17,636 nt of DNA from positions 1-17,636 of the forward strand of contig JBELME010000063.1 in NCBI GenBank assembly GCA_042096095.1, read 5' to 3'. The stretch's first letter is position 1; each line of letters begins with the position of its first letter. A program made the position numbers and the translations under genes. Positions 1 through 7,125 of this stretch are shown here, piece by piece. The notes beneath the pieces are model-generated. The model did not search any database. It was not told where the DNA came from and saw only the letters and a program-made list of their open reading frames with translations. Source of the stretch: Enterovibrio sp042096095 (lineage in GTDB: Bacteria > Pseudomonadota > Gammaproteobacteria > Enterobacterales > Vibrionaceae).

Positions 1-3000
1 ACCCGTTTCATACGGAATAGCGTGAATTGCGTCAATGACGTTTTGCTCAACACCGCCGTTAGACTTAACGATCTGATTGCCACCGCGCGTGATTCCTTCA
101 AATGCACCCGCATCAACCAGATCCCAGATGGCATATTTCGCATTACCATCAATGTCGATCAAACCGAAGTGCTTCTCTGGATCGCCAGTGTTTTCAGCGC
201 CACCTTTCCATGGTTCATCAAATGCTTGGAAGAAGAATACAGATGCACCATAGTCGATAGCCCATTGGCTCATCGCATCGTAGTATTTCTTCTGTTTGTA
301 CTCATCAGAAGCACCCGTTCCACCAGCACCAAAACCAGTGTTCGACTCAGTCGACCAACCTGTTTCACCAATGTGGATCTGTTTAGTGCTGTCAATTGCC
401 ATAACGCTATCTTTAACGGCGTCGATCTGAGTCAGCGCTTTGTTGAACGCGCGCTCCATGGCTTTGTCAGCTTGTTCTTGATGAGTAAGCGATTGCTCTG
501 ACTCAGGAACTGGCCAGAAATCACCGTCATGGAAAGTATCGTGGAATGGATAAACATGAACGGACACGTAGTCAACTGCTTGAATCAGTGCTTTGATGTC
601 TGCTTCATGCGCTTGGTAGTAACCATTGTTGATAGACCAAACCGCCCAGTTTTCAGAGCTGGTGATCCAAATATCTTCACTGATTGTGCCATTGGCCTTC
701 ATTGCTTGAAGTTCGTTAACACGGCTCAGAATAATACCTGGTTCAACACGGTAGCTGCTCGCCCACTCAACCATTGCCTCGTTACCAACTGCGATAACTT
801 TGATAACGTTCGGATAAGCTTGAGCAAACTCAACCGCTTTATTCATTTCCAATTGGTTGTTGGCGTGTTCTTGTGAACTGTCTATTTCTACATTAGAGAA
901 TGCATTGAGTGCTGAAATCCATACACCAAGCATCACGTTCATTTCGAAGCTAGGATCTTCTTGTTGAAGCTCATCAATGGCTTGAAGTAAACGTTCAGTG
1001 TCTATGAAGTCCTGAGTGTTATATGTACGCAGCATACGAATGCCGACTGCATGCATGATTTTCAGGTCTTCTTTAACTTCCGCAACGCTTGGGGCATTTT
1101 CGTTTGAACGCACGTTTGTGCGGAATGCGCCGTAAGAGATCGCAGGAAGTGCAGCAGTGCCAAGTACGGGTTGACCTGTAGCATCACCACCAGTAACGGT
1201 TGAAACTGGGAAGTCACCCGTTGCCGTCGGTTGTGGCGCAATTTCAGGCGCTACTGAGTAGTCAGTGCTGCTGCCGTCAGTGCCACCATCGGTGCCGCCG
1301 TCAGTGCCGCCATCGGTGCCACCGTCAGTGCCGCCGTCAGTTCCACCATCGGTGTTACCATCAGAACCACTTTGAGAAACCAGAACAACATCGGCAAAGT
1401 TCACTGAACCTGCACCGTTAAAGATGAGACCAATCCACGTCATATCAGAGAAAGCAGGGAATGGAACCTCCATTTGCACCCAACCATTATCCAAGGTTTC
1501 GCCGCTTGAGAAGTTGTATGTATTTTTAACTTCCGATTGGCTTGCGCTTTGGAAAACAACGTCAACTGCAGAGTAAGACTCTGGTTCAACTTTGAAACGA
1601 AGGTAAGAGAATCCAGAAGCATCTACCGCATTTTCTGGCTCGTTGCCCCAAGCAACTGCTGCTGCATCAGCGCCCCAATTTGAGCCGCTAGTAACAGTAA
1701 AGGCTTTCGAGTAAGGCGCGTCATTAAGGTTGGCTAACGTTGCACCGCTTCCCCAGTTGTCACCCCAAAAAGCCATGCTGAACGAGTCGTCTTGATCGCT
1801 GTAAGCGATATAACCTGGACCAACATTTCCTCTAGAATTGTTTACCAAGGCAATGTCTGCAACTTCCATAGTGCCATCTTGTCCTAGCACCACCGCGAAT
1901 GTAGTCACATCTGCAAAGGCTGGAACCGGTATTTCCATTTGTACCCAGCCATCAGCTAACGCTGTGCCTGTTGAAAGCGCGTAATCTTCCGCAACTTCGC
2001 CATTGCTTTGACCAGTGGTAGATACACGTACTTGAGCTGCGTCAGTCTTTACCTTGAACTGTGCATGAGTATATGAAGAAAAATCGACAACGCTTGACGA
2101 GCTAGCCCATGCTAACGCTCCCCAGCCACTCGTGACCGTCAGCTCAAGTGCAGGGTCATAAGTGCCACCAGAAACTTCCGAGATTCCTGCTCCATTCCAT
2201 GCTTGCAGTTCTTCGAAAGCAACATTAGCTTCTTGCCCGGTGTAAAGAATATAACCAACTTGAGGTTCGCCACCGATGATGTTGTTTACGCCACCAGTGT
2301 CTGCAGTATCGGGTTGAGAATCGAATGTTTTTCCATAAAAAACATTCCTCAGCTCAATCACTTCACCGTTTATGCCTTCGCTCCTAACAAACAAAGGCAT
2401 TGTGACATCAGATAGATCAACTATCTGATCGCCAATTAATTCAGACATGGGGATTTTATAACTGACCCATTCGGTGGTGATAGATCTGCCGTTTGATTCA
2501 AAATCCGCACCAGCTTCTTTTGCTGGTCGTTGGCCTTGTTCGTTACCTTCTACACTAGTTGAAAGCCCCGTTTGAAAACCTAAAACAAATGGTAGTGAGG
2601 CTTTGGAAGCTTTGGCCTCAAAGTTTAAGTAGCCGCTGTTAAACCCGGCTAAATTGATGGCTGCTTCTGCCGAGTTGTCGGTTGTGACTAATGCGGTACC
2701 CCAACCCCATTCAGCTTCAACAAAACTATTAGTTGATGAAGGCGCAGGTATACTCAAGGCATCATTAGAAGTGCCCATAAATGAGGTGCCTATAAAACTA
2801 CCTTGAGCTTCAGACGCTGCCTCATTTTGAAAAGGAATGACAGTCAAGTTACTACTTGCACCTTCTCCGACTCTATGAACCTCATATGTGTCGGCACCTG
2901 AAGGCTGCACATCAGGGGGGGATCCGCCAGCTTCATCGTCTCCACCGCCACACCCACTCAGCGCGACAGAAGACATAAGCAGCATTTTCGCAAATATATT

Positions 3001-3009
3001 CTTCATCAT
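1..3009 (-). CDS. GH17 beta-1,3-glucanase-like lipoprotein, C-terminus beyond window
   Basis: Seen: 1003 codons open from ATG at 3009 to the window edge with no stop. A short signal peptide ends in lipobox LSGC (Cys20) followed by GGGDD; the residue after Cys is Gly, which favours the outer membrane. Residues ~50-548 form three beta-rich, carbohydrate-binding-like modules; the last two share the pattern GWVQMEIPxPAF. A (DGGT)6 linker (550-577) follows, then a bacterial GH17 catalytic domain from ~616 (ISYGAFRTN). The likely acid/base is Glu744 in VGNEAMVEW and the nucleophile Glu882 in IHIGETGWST. Known: GH17 enzymes hydrolyse or transglycosylate beta-1,3-glucans. The catalytic domain looks essentially complete at the edge (EKHFGLIDIDG, KYAIWDL). 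Inferred: surface or periplasmic laminarin processing, divergent from the porin and GH16 gene under the same operators. A second ATG at 3006 is equally possible; the SD is weak (ACGGA). Exact substrate is uncertain. Confidence 0.88.
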   Translation of the reverse strand, partial: MMKNIFAKMLLMSSVALSGCGGGDDEAGGSPPDVQPSGADTYEVHRVGEGASSNLTVIPFQNEAASEAQGSFIGTSFMGTSNDALSIPAPSSTNSFVEAEWGWGTALVTTDNSAEAAINLAGFNSGYLNFEAKASKASLPFVLGFQTGLSTSVEGNEQGQRPAKEAGADFESNGRSITTEWVSYKIPMSELIGDQIVDLSDVTMPLFVRSEGINGEVIELRNVFYGKTFDSQPDTADTGGVNNIIGGEPQVGYILYTGQEANVAFEELQAWNGAGISEVSGGTYDPALELTVTSGWGALAWASSSSVVDFSSYTHAQFKVKTDAAQVRVSTTGQSNGEVAEDYALSTGTALADGWVQMEIPVPAFADVTTFAVVLGQDGTMEVADIALVNNSRGNVGPGYIAYSDQDDSFSMAFWGDNWGSGATLANLNDAPYSKAFTVTSGSNWGADAAAVAWGNEPENAVDASGFSYLRFKVEPESYSAVDVVFQSASQSEVKNTYNFSSGETLDNGWVQMEVPFPAFSDMTWIGLIFNGAGSVNFADVVLVSQSGSDGNTDGGTDGGTDGGTDGGTDGGTDGGTDGSSTDYSVAPEIAPQPTATGDFPVSTVTGGDATGQPVLGTAALPAISYGAFRTNVRSNENAPSVAEVKEDLKIMHAVGIRMLRTYNTQDFIDTERLLQAIDELQQEDPSFEMNVMLGVWISALNAFSNVEIDSSQEHANNQLEMNKAVEFAQAYPNVIKVIAVGNEAMVEWASSYRVEPGIILSRVNELQAMKANGTISEDIWITSSENWAVWSINNGYYQAHEADIKALIQAVDYVSVHVYPFHDTFHDGDFWPVPESEQSLTHQEQADKAMERAFNKALTQIDAVKDSVMAIDSTKQIHIGETGWSTESNTGFGAGGTGASDEYKQKKYYDAMSQWAIDYGASVFFFQAFDEPWKGGAENTGDPEKHFGLIDIDGNAKYAIWDLVDAGAFEGITRGGNQIVKSNGGVEQNVIDAIHAIPYETG
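1279..1362 (-). repeat. 12-bp tandem repeat encoding (DGGT)n linker
   Basis: Seven 12-bp units lie in tandem: six encode Asp-Gly-Gly-Thr and one (1351-1362) encodes Asp-Gly-Asn-Thr. They form a flexible hinge between the carbohydrate-binding-like modules and the GH17 catalytic domain. Units differ mainly at third codon positions, so the array has aged or been selected as protein rather than expanded very recently. Length change would stay in frame. Confidence 0.93.
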
Positions 3010-3126
3010 ATTGTCCGTAATTCAGTCTACGTCATATCCACTTTGCACAAGGGCAAATGATGGAATTCAGAACTCTCCAGCGAACTGGAGAAACTTGCTT
3101 GAGTTGGGTGTCATCATCGACCAAAA

Positions 3127-3138
3127 GAAAGCGCTTTC
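3127..3138. promoter_or_regulatory. LacI-family-type operator 1
   Basis: Perfect 12-bp palindrome GAAAGCGCTTTC with the central CG typical of LacI-family sites. It lies about 118 bp upstream of the GH17 start. The same word recurs in front of the porin, so both divergent units probably answer to one regulator. The regulator gene is not in the window. Confidence 0.75.
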
Positions 3139-3285
3139 AGCAATGTTGAAAAATAAAGCCAGCTAACTGACTAAACTCTGCCGATGGATAGAACCATCGC
3201 TAGCGTGTAAAAATATTGTTAACAGATAGGTCGATACAACCTGAATTTAGTTTTATTCAGTCAATTAATAGAAATACTCACAAAA

Positions 3286-3297
3286 GAAAGCGCTCTC
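3286..3297. promoter_or_regulatory. LacI-family-type operator 2 (one mismatch)
   Basis: GAAAGCGCTCTC differs from the perfect palindrome at one base. It lies between the two outer sites, far from both start codons, and shares the flank AAAAGAAAGCGCT with operator 1. It could be an auxiliary site for looping. Confidence 0.65.
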
Positions 3298-3491
3298 CTT
3301 GCAAAAAGACTCAACAACGAGACGCTATACTAAATTGTGTTTCATTTTTAATAACAAGCCGATAACCATGGTATCTATGACCAAGAATTAAGGCCAAATG
3401 TAAATATTATGTGAATTAGTTAAAGGTTTTTAACGTAACTGATTGCACTTGAGAGTGGACCTTTTTAACGTCACGTTGACTATCGCTTTCT

Positions 3492-3522
3492 TTGAGATTT
3501 CAAACCAAACGATGCTTATAAT
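3492..3522 (+). promoter_or_regulatory. Candidate sigma-70 promoter for porin
   Basis: TTGAGA (3492-3497) and a perfect TATAAT (3517-3522) are separated by 19 bp, longer than the 17-bp optimum. A transcript from here would have a leader of about 150 nt with operator 3 inside it. An alternative -10, TATAAG at 3618-3623, sits next to operator 3 but lacks a good -35. This is assigned by eye only. Confidence 0.4.
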
Positions 3523-3629
3523 CGTCGACAAGAAAAGCTAAGAAGCTAGTCAATCTCGATTTTCCATAGAAAATGCCTCTCTGGGTGTCAGGCTGTTTCA
3601 ATAGGCAATTCGTTTTTTATAAGCAAAGA

Positions 3630-3645
3630 AAGAAAGCGCTTTCTT
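3630..3645. promoter_or_regulatory. LacI-family-type operator 3, extended palindrome
   Basis: AAGAAAGCGCTTTCTT is a 16-bp perfect palindrome whose core (3632-3643) is identical to operator 1. It ends 36 bp before the porin start codon, so a bound repressor would block initiation or elongation of porin transcription. This is the strongest operator of the three. Confidence 0.78.
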
Positions 3646-3681
3646 GCGAAAAAACCTTTAAGATCTCTTCACGGAGTCAGA

Positions 3682-5076
3682 ATGAAAAAGTCAAAATTGT
3701 CGTTAGCCGCGCTTAGCGTAGCAAGTGTGTTATCAAGCATACCTGTTGCAAACGCTGCTATTATCGACGAAGTCGAATTTCACGGTTACTTTCGCGCTGG
3801 TTTTTTTGCCAGTAAAGAAAATGATTTTAAGAAAGCCGATATTGGTGGGCAAAAAGAATTATTGGGTCGTCTAGGTTTAGAATCCGACAATGACGGTAAC
3901 TTTGGTTTTACTACTATCACCAATATTAATGATGACCAACAGCTTCGAATCCACATTGGTGTGGGTGACACTGAGTTTGATGATCTCATTGGCTATCTAG
4001 AAATGGATGGTGTTTTACCATCAGGCACCTTATGGGGTGGTAAAAGAAAGCTCGCTGAAGAAAACTATGTCTTCATGACCGACTTTTTTTATACCGACTT
4101 AGAAGGTATTGGCGTCGGTATTCAAGATATTGAAATCGGTGATTCATTTTTGGATCTCGCTTACATTTCCAGCGAGCGAAATATCAGTCTTAGTTATGGC
4201 GAGTATGAGGACTTCGTAGAAAAAGCTTCTACCGAAGACGACATTATTATATCGCAAAATCAACGCTATGTTACTGATCAACAACGCGCCAGCATCTTTG
4301 ATAACCAGAACAACTCAATGCACACATTCCATGCTTCCTACACTTTAGGTGCATTGACAGTTCAAGCAAACTACAAGTATTTGCCCGACAACTGGGGGCT
4401 AAACGGTAAAGAGTGGGCAGAAACGGGTTACGACACCACCGCTATCTATCATATGCTCGATTTTTTCGGCCTCAAAGGTAATGCTTTTTCTTATGCCATA
4501 GCCCAAGTAGGTCGTGGTCTAGGGTCAGGTAACCTACTTGGCGGAACTATTACGGACTATGGATCTCTTCGCCCAGGCTCACTGACTCAGGGCTACCATA
4601 CTGGTGAATGGGGCGATTATTTTGGTGACCCCTACTATCTGGTCACTCAACGTGAAGAAGATGCGCTTTCCGCGCGCGCTATACTTTGGGGTGGGTACAC
4701 CAACAGCGACGGAATCGGATTCTTCCCTTCTATCCAAGCACAATACAATGATGAAGGCACTAATGACGAAGGCGCGGATGGCGGCTACAACTATTGGGTC
4801 TCCGTCATCATGCGTAATATTTTCCCTGTTAGAGATAACTTCATCATCCAAACCGAAACAGGCTACTACGAGAACACTCAGAATGGGGGCACATGGCACC
4901 AATCTAAGTTCACAGTAGCACCGACTTTCGTTCTCTCTGATGGACTGTCTACCGCAGAAATTCGATTCACTGCCACTTACCTTCCATTGTCTTGGACAAC
5001 GGGTGACGAAACTGATCCGAATGTAAAACTGTCGGATGACTTCGTCTTCGGTATTCAAGCGGATGCCTATTGGTAA
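3682..5076 (+). CDS. LamB-family carbohydrate porin
   Basis: Seen: 464 aa with a Sec signal peptide, likely cut after ANA (residue 25). The mature protein opens with VEFHGYFRAGFF, matching the first strand of maltoporins. Residues 118-161 (TLWGGKR, then MTDFFYTDLEGIGVG) closely follow the LamB motif WAGKR...DFYYWDISGPG. The chain ends in an aromatic residue (DAYW), as outer-membrane barrels do. GGAG at 3673-3676 lies 5 bp before the ATG. Known: LamB porins are 18-strand trimers that pass maltodextrins. Inferred: lying between two beta-1,3-glucanases and behind a shared operator, this one more probably passes laminari-oligosaccharides. Substrate specificity cannot be read from the sequence, and it should not be named lamB without testing. 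Confidence 0.88.
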   Translation: MKKSKLSLAALSVASVLSSIPVANAAIIDEVEFHGYFRAGFFASKENDFKKADIGGQKELLGRLGLESDNDGNFGFTTITNINDDQQLRIHIGVGDTEFDDLIGYLEMDGVLPSGTLWGGKRKLAEENYVFMTDFFYTDLEGIGVGIQDIEIGDSFLDLAYISSERNISLSYGEYEDFVEKASTEDDIIISQNQRYVTDQQRASIFDNQNNSMHTFHASYTLGALTVQANYKYLPDNWGLNGKEWAETGYDTTAIYHMLDFFGLKGNAFSYAIAQVGRGLGSGNLLGGTITDYGSLRPGSLTQGYHTGEWGDYFGDPYYLVTQREEDALSARAILWGGYTNSDGIGFFPSIQAQYNDEGTNDEGADGGYNYWVSVIMRNIFPVRDNFIIQTETGYYENTQNGGTWHQSKFTVAPTFVLSDGLSTAEIRFTATYLPLSWTTGDETDPNVKLSDDFVFGIQADAYW

Positions 5077-5189
5077 CAGATGGGGTGATGCTAATTACTG
5101 GGATATTTTGAGTAATCGGCAGCTATCTTAAGTTTGTATGTATTGCGTATTTATAGAGCGCCAAAAGTTCGACCTGTAAGGATACGAAA

Positions 5190-6755
5190 ATGACTAATTT
5201 CCCCTATCGTCGTGCACTGATCGCGACTGCAGTGATTGCTGCAGTCGCTGGGTGTTCGTCGAAAGTCTATCAGCCTGTTTCACAAGGGCCTGATACCAGT
5301 GGACCAATGATTAAAGCGCCAAAAACATGGACGCTGGTATGGAACGACGAATTCAGTGGTACGGCCATTGATAAAAGCAAATGGAGTCACGAAGAAAACT
5401 GTTATGGCGGTGGTAATGCTGAGCGTCAGTGCTACACAGATCGCCCCGTTAACTCGTTTGTAGAAGACGGCAAACTGCACATTGTTGCGCGTGATTACCA
5501 ATTCACCGGCCCCTCAGATCCTGAAGGGAAGAGCCGTCATAAAGCCACACTGCCTTACACCTCAGCTCGCCTCAGAACCATGAACAAAGGTGACTGGCAG
5601 TATGGTCGTTTTGAAGTGCGTGCGAAGCTTCCGTTTGGCCAAGGTACTTGGCCTGCGATTTGGATGCTTCCAACAGACTATGTGTATGGTGGTTGGGCTG
5701 CATCGGGTGAGATTGACATCGTTGAAGCCGTTAACCTGAAAACGCCGACGGATGAGCTAGGCGCAGAGCCGGGGAAAGAAGAAGCGCGTATTCACGGTAC
5801 CTTGCACTATGGCCGCGAATGGCCGGATAACGCGAGCACTGCTGCAGAATATCACCTCCCTGATCACGTGAACCCTGCAGATGGCTTCCATACCTATGCC
5901 ATCGAATGGGAAAAGAACGAAATGCGTTGGTATATCGATGATATTCACTACGCAACACAACGCTCTGATGGTTGGTACAGCCAATACAAAGAAGGCGGCA
6001 AGATCATTACTGGTGAAGAAGACGCACCGTTTAATCAGCGTTTTCACATGATCTTGAACCTTGCGATTGGTGGTTCATGGGCGGCGAATGCCAACGAAGG
6101 TGGCATTGATGATTCCATCTTCCCGCAAACCATGGAAGTGGACTACGTTCGTGTCTACGAATGTTCGAAAGATCCTGTTAATGGCAAAGGTTGTGCGACA
6201 GTGTCTGACGATGCCATGTTTATTGCGGGTACACCTGCACCTGAAATCATCATTCCAGGTCCAGACTATGCAACAGGCCCTGAATTCTTACTCTATGGCG
6301 ACAGCCTAGATAAGCACCTGCGCTCGAAAGAATACGATCCGCAGTTCAAGGTGTATGTTGAAACCAAGCAAGCTGAAAGCCGTGGCGACATTCTGGCGAT
6401 TAAGAAGACCGGTGACATCGGTAACTTCTACTTCGAATCACCAGAAGTCAATATGGGCGAGTGGATGAGCGGGGGTGAAATCGTCTTTGACCTTCTGGTT
6501 GAAGAGAAAGATCCAAACGCGAGTCTCATGCTGAAAGTCGACAGTGGCTGGCCAGCAGCGAGTGACGTAGATGTAGAAATTCCACCAATCGGACAATGGC
6601 GTGAAGTGCGCATTAATTTTGCTGACCTGATCAATAGCGGTAACCGTTTTGTGCCTGGCGCGAAAGCCAATGTAGAAGGTCTGAAAAACATCTTCATCAT
6701 TGAGCCGACAGGACCAATGGTGCTCTACATCGATAACGTTCGATACGAGAAGTAA
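5190..6755 (+). CDS. GH16 endo-beta-1,3-glucanase (laminarinase) lipoprotein
   Basis: Seen: 521 aa. Signal peptide ends in lipobox VAGC (Cys22), followed by SSK. A GH16 domain spans ~46-325 (WNDEFSG, then GRFEVRAKLPFGQGTWPAIW). The active-site motif GEIDIVE has nucleophile Glu174, Asp176 and acid/base Glu179, with the extra residue between Asp and Glu that marks the beta-bulge laminarinase type. After a Pro-rich linker (~345-360), residues ~360-521 form a jelly-roll module resembling the C-terminal domain of ExoP-type glucosidases, ending YIDNVRYEK. AAGGA at 5178-5182 supports the start. Known: such enzymes cut internal beta-1,3 bonds of laminarin. Neighbours: 113 bp after the porin with no operator copy in the gap, so probably co-transcribed with it. 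It ends at a strong terminator. Confidence 0.93.
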   Translation: MTNFPYRRALIATAVIAAVAGCSSKVYQPVSQGPDTSGPMIKAPKTWTLVWNDEFSGTAIDKSKWSHEENCYGGGNAERQCYTDRPVNSFVEDGKLHIVARDYQFTGPSDPEGKSRHKATLPYTSARLRTMNKGDWQYGRFEVRAKLPFGQGTWPAIWMLPTDYVYGGWAASGEIDIVEAVNLKTPTDELGAEPGKEEARIHGTLHYGREWPDNASTAAEYHLPDHVNPADGFHTYAIEWEKNEMRWYIDDIHYATQRSDGWYSQYKEGGKIITGEEDAPFNQRFHMILNLAIGGSWAANANEGGIDDSIFPQTMEVDYVRVYECSKDPVNGKGCATVSDDAMFIAGTPAPEIIIPGPDYATGPEFLLYGDSLDKHLRSKEYDPQFKVYVETKQAESRGDILAIKKTGDIGNFYFESPEVNMGEWMSGGEIVFDLLVEEKDPNASLMLKVDSGWPAASDVDVEIPPIGQWREVRINFADLINSGNRFVPGAKANVEGLKNIFIIEPTGPMVLYIDNVRYEK

Positions 6756-6771
6756 TCGCCCTTTGGGTATG

Positions 6772-6801
6772 AAAAAAGCGGCTGAATCAGCCGCTTTTTT
6801 T
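6772..6801. terminator. Bidirectional Rho-independent terminator
   Basis: A-run, stem AGCGGCT / AGCCGCT with a 5-nt loop (GAATC), then seven T. The A and T runs are symmetric, so the element works on both strands. It separates the convergent GH16 gene and formate dehydrogenase operon. A weaker hairpin without a T-run (GCTCTA / TAGAGC, 6829-6846) lies between it and the fdsD stop. Confidence 0.92.
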
Positions 6802-6853
6802 ATAGGATTAGTTTTGAGGTTCGAACGCGCTCTAACTGACTAGAGCCTCAGCG

Positions 6854-7090
6854 TTACTTGAACTGATACTCCCTCGCTAAATTTGATGCCGCCTCTTCTG
6901 CAAGCGGATTGAGTTCGCCCGATTCTAATGCATCAAACAAACTGTCTTTCATGTCTCGTGACCAAAAGCGACGGATATGAGACGCCACTTCGTCAATGGT
7001 TTCTTGCTCACTTCGCCCATGGGCAAGGTTGTCAGCAATTTGGTTTGCCATCGCATAAAGCTGTTCGTTTCTGTGTGCTTCGCCATCCAT
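6854..7090 (-). CDS. fdsD: Formate dehydrogenase delta subunit
   Basis: Seen: 78 aa, soluble, no signal peptide or cysteines. The pattern MANQIADNL, VASHIRRFW, then NPLAEEAASNL is that of the small FdsD/FdhD-delta family. Known: the delta subunit belongs to the soluble Mo-dependent NAD-linked formate dehydrogenase operon and is needed for, or stabilises, the active complex. Its catalytic role is unclear. It starts 35 bp after the fdsA stop, with a GAAGGAAGAG ribosome site upstream, and is the last gene of the operon. In the classic order fdsGBACD, fdsC would precede it; here fdsA is directly adjacent. Transcription should stop at the terminator at 6772-6801. Confidence 0.88.
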   Translation of the reverse strand: MDGEAHRNEQLYAMANQIADNLAHGRSEQETIDEVASHIRRFWSRDMKDSLFDALESGELNPLAEEAASNLAREYQFK

Positions 7091-7125
7091 TACTGGGCTC
7101 TTCCTTCTTTCTTATTGAGTGCCAC

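Larger units (their letters stand above)
3010..3681. promoter_or_regulatory. Divergent control region of the beta-glucan locus
   Basis: This 672-bp AT-rich gap separates the GH17 gene (minus) from the porin (plus). No credible gene was found inside. It holds three GAAAGCGCTTTC-type operators (3127, 3286, 3632), a promoter candidate (3492-3522), a 7-bp hairpin at 3074-3091 about 65 bases upstream of the GH17 start, and a near-perfect direct repeat TTTTTAACGTNAC at 3427-3439 and 3462-3474. I could not pick a convincing -35/-10 pair for the GH17 gene. Confidence 0.75.

Noticed and set aside
22..501. 159-codon plus-strand open frame at the window start
   Set aside because: It is antisense to the GH17 catalytic domain, has no ribosome site and no recognisable protein pattern. 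The minus-strand frame is clearly coding.
2888..3166. 92-codon plus-strand frame across the GH17 start and control region
   Set aside because: Low-complexity Ser/Pro-rich start lies antisense to the lipobox, and it spans operator 1. No supporting signal.
4579..5058. 159-codon minus-strand frame inside the porin
   Set aside because: Antisense shadow of a well-supported porin gene; composition is not protein-like and no start signal was seen.
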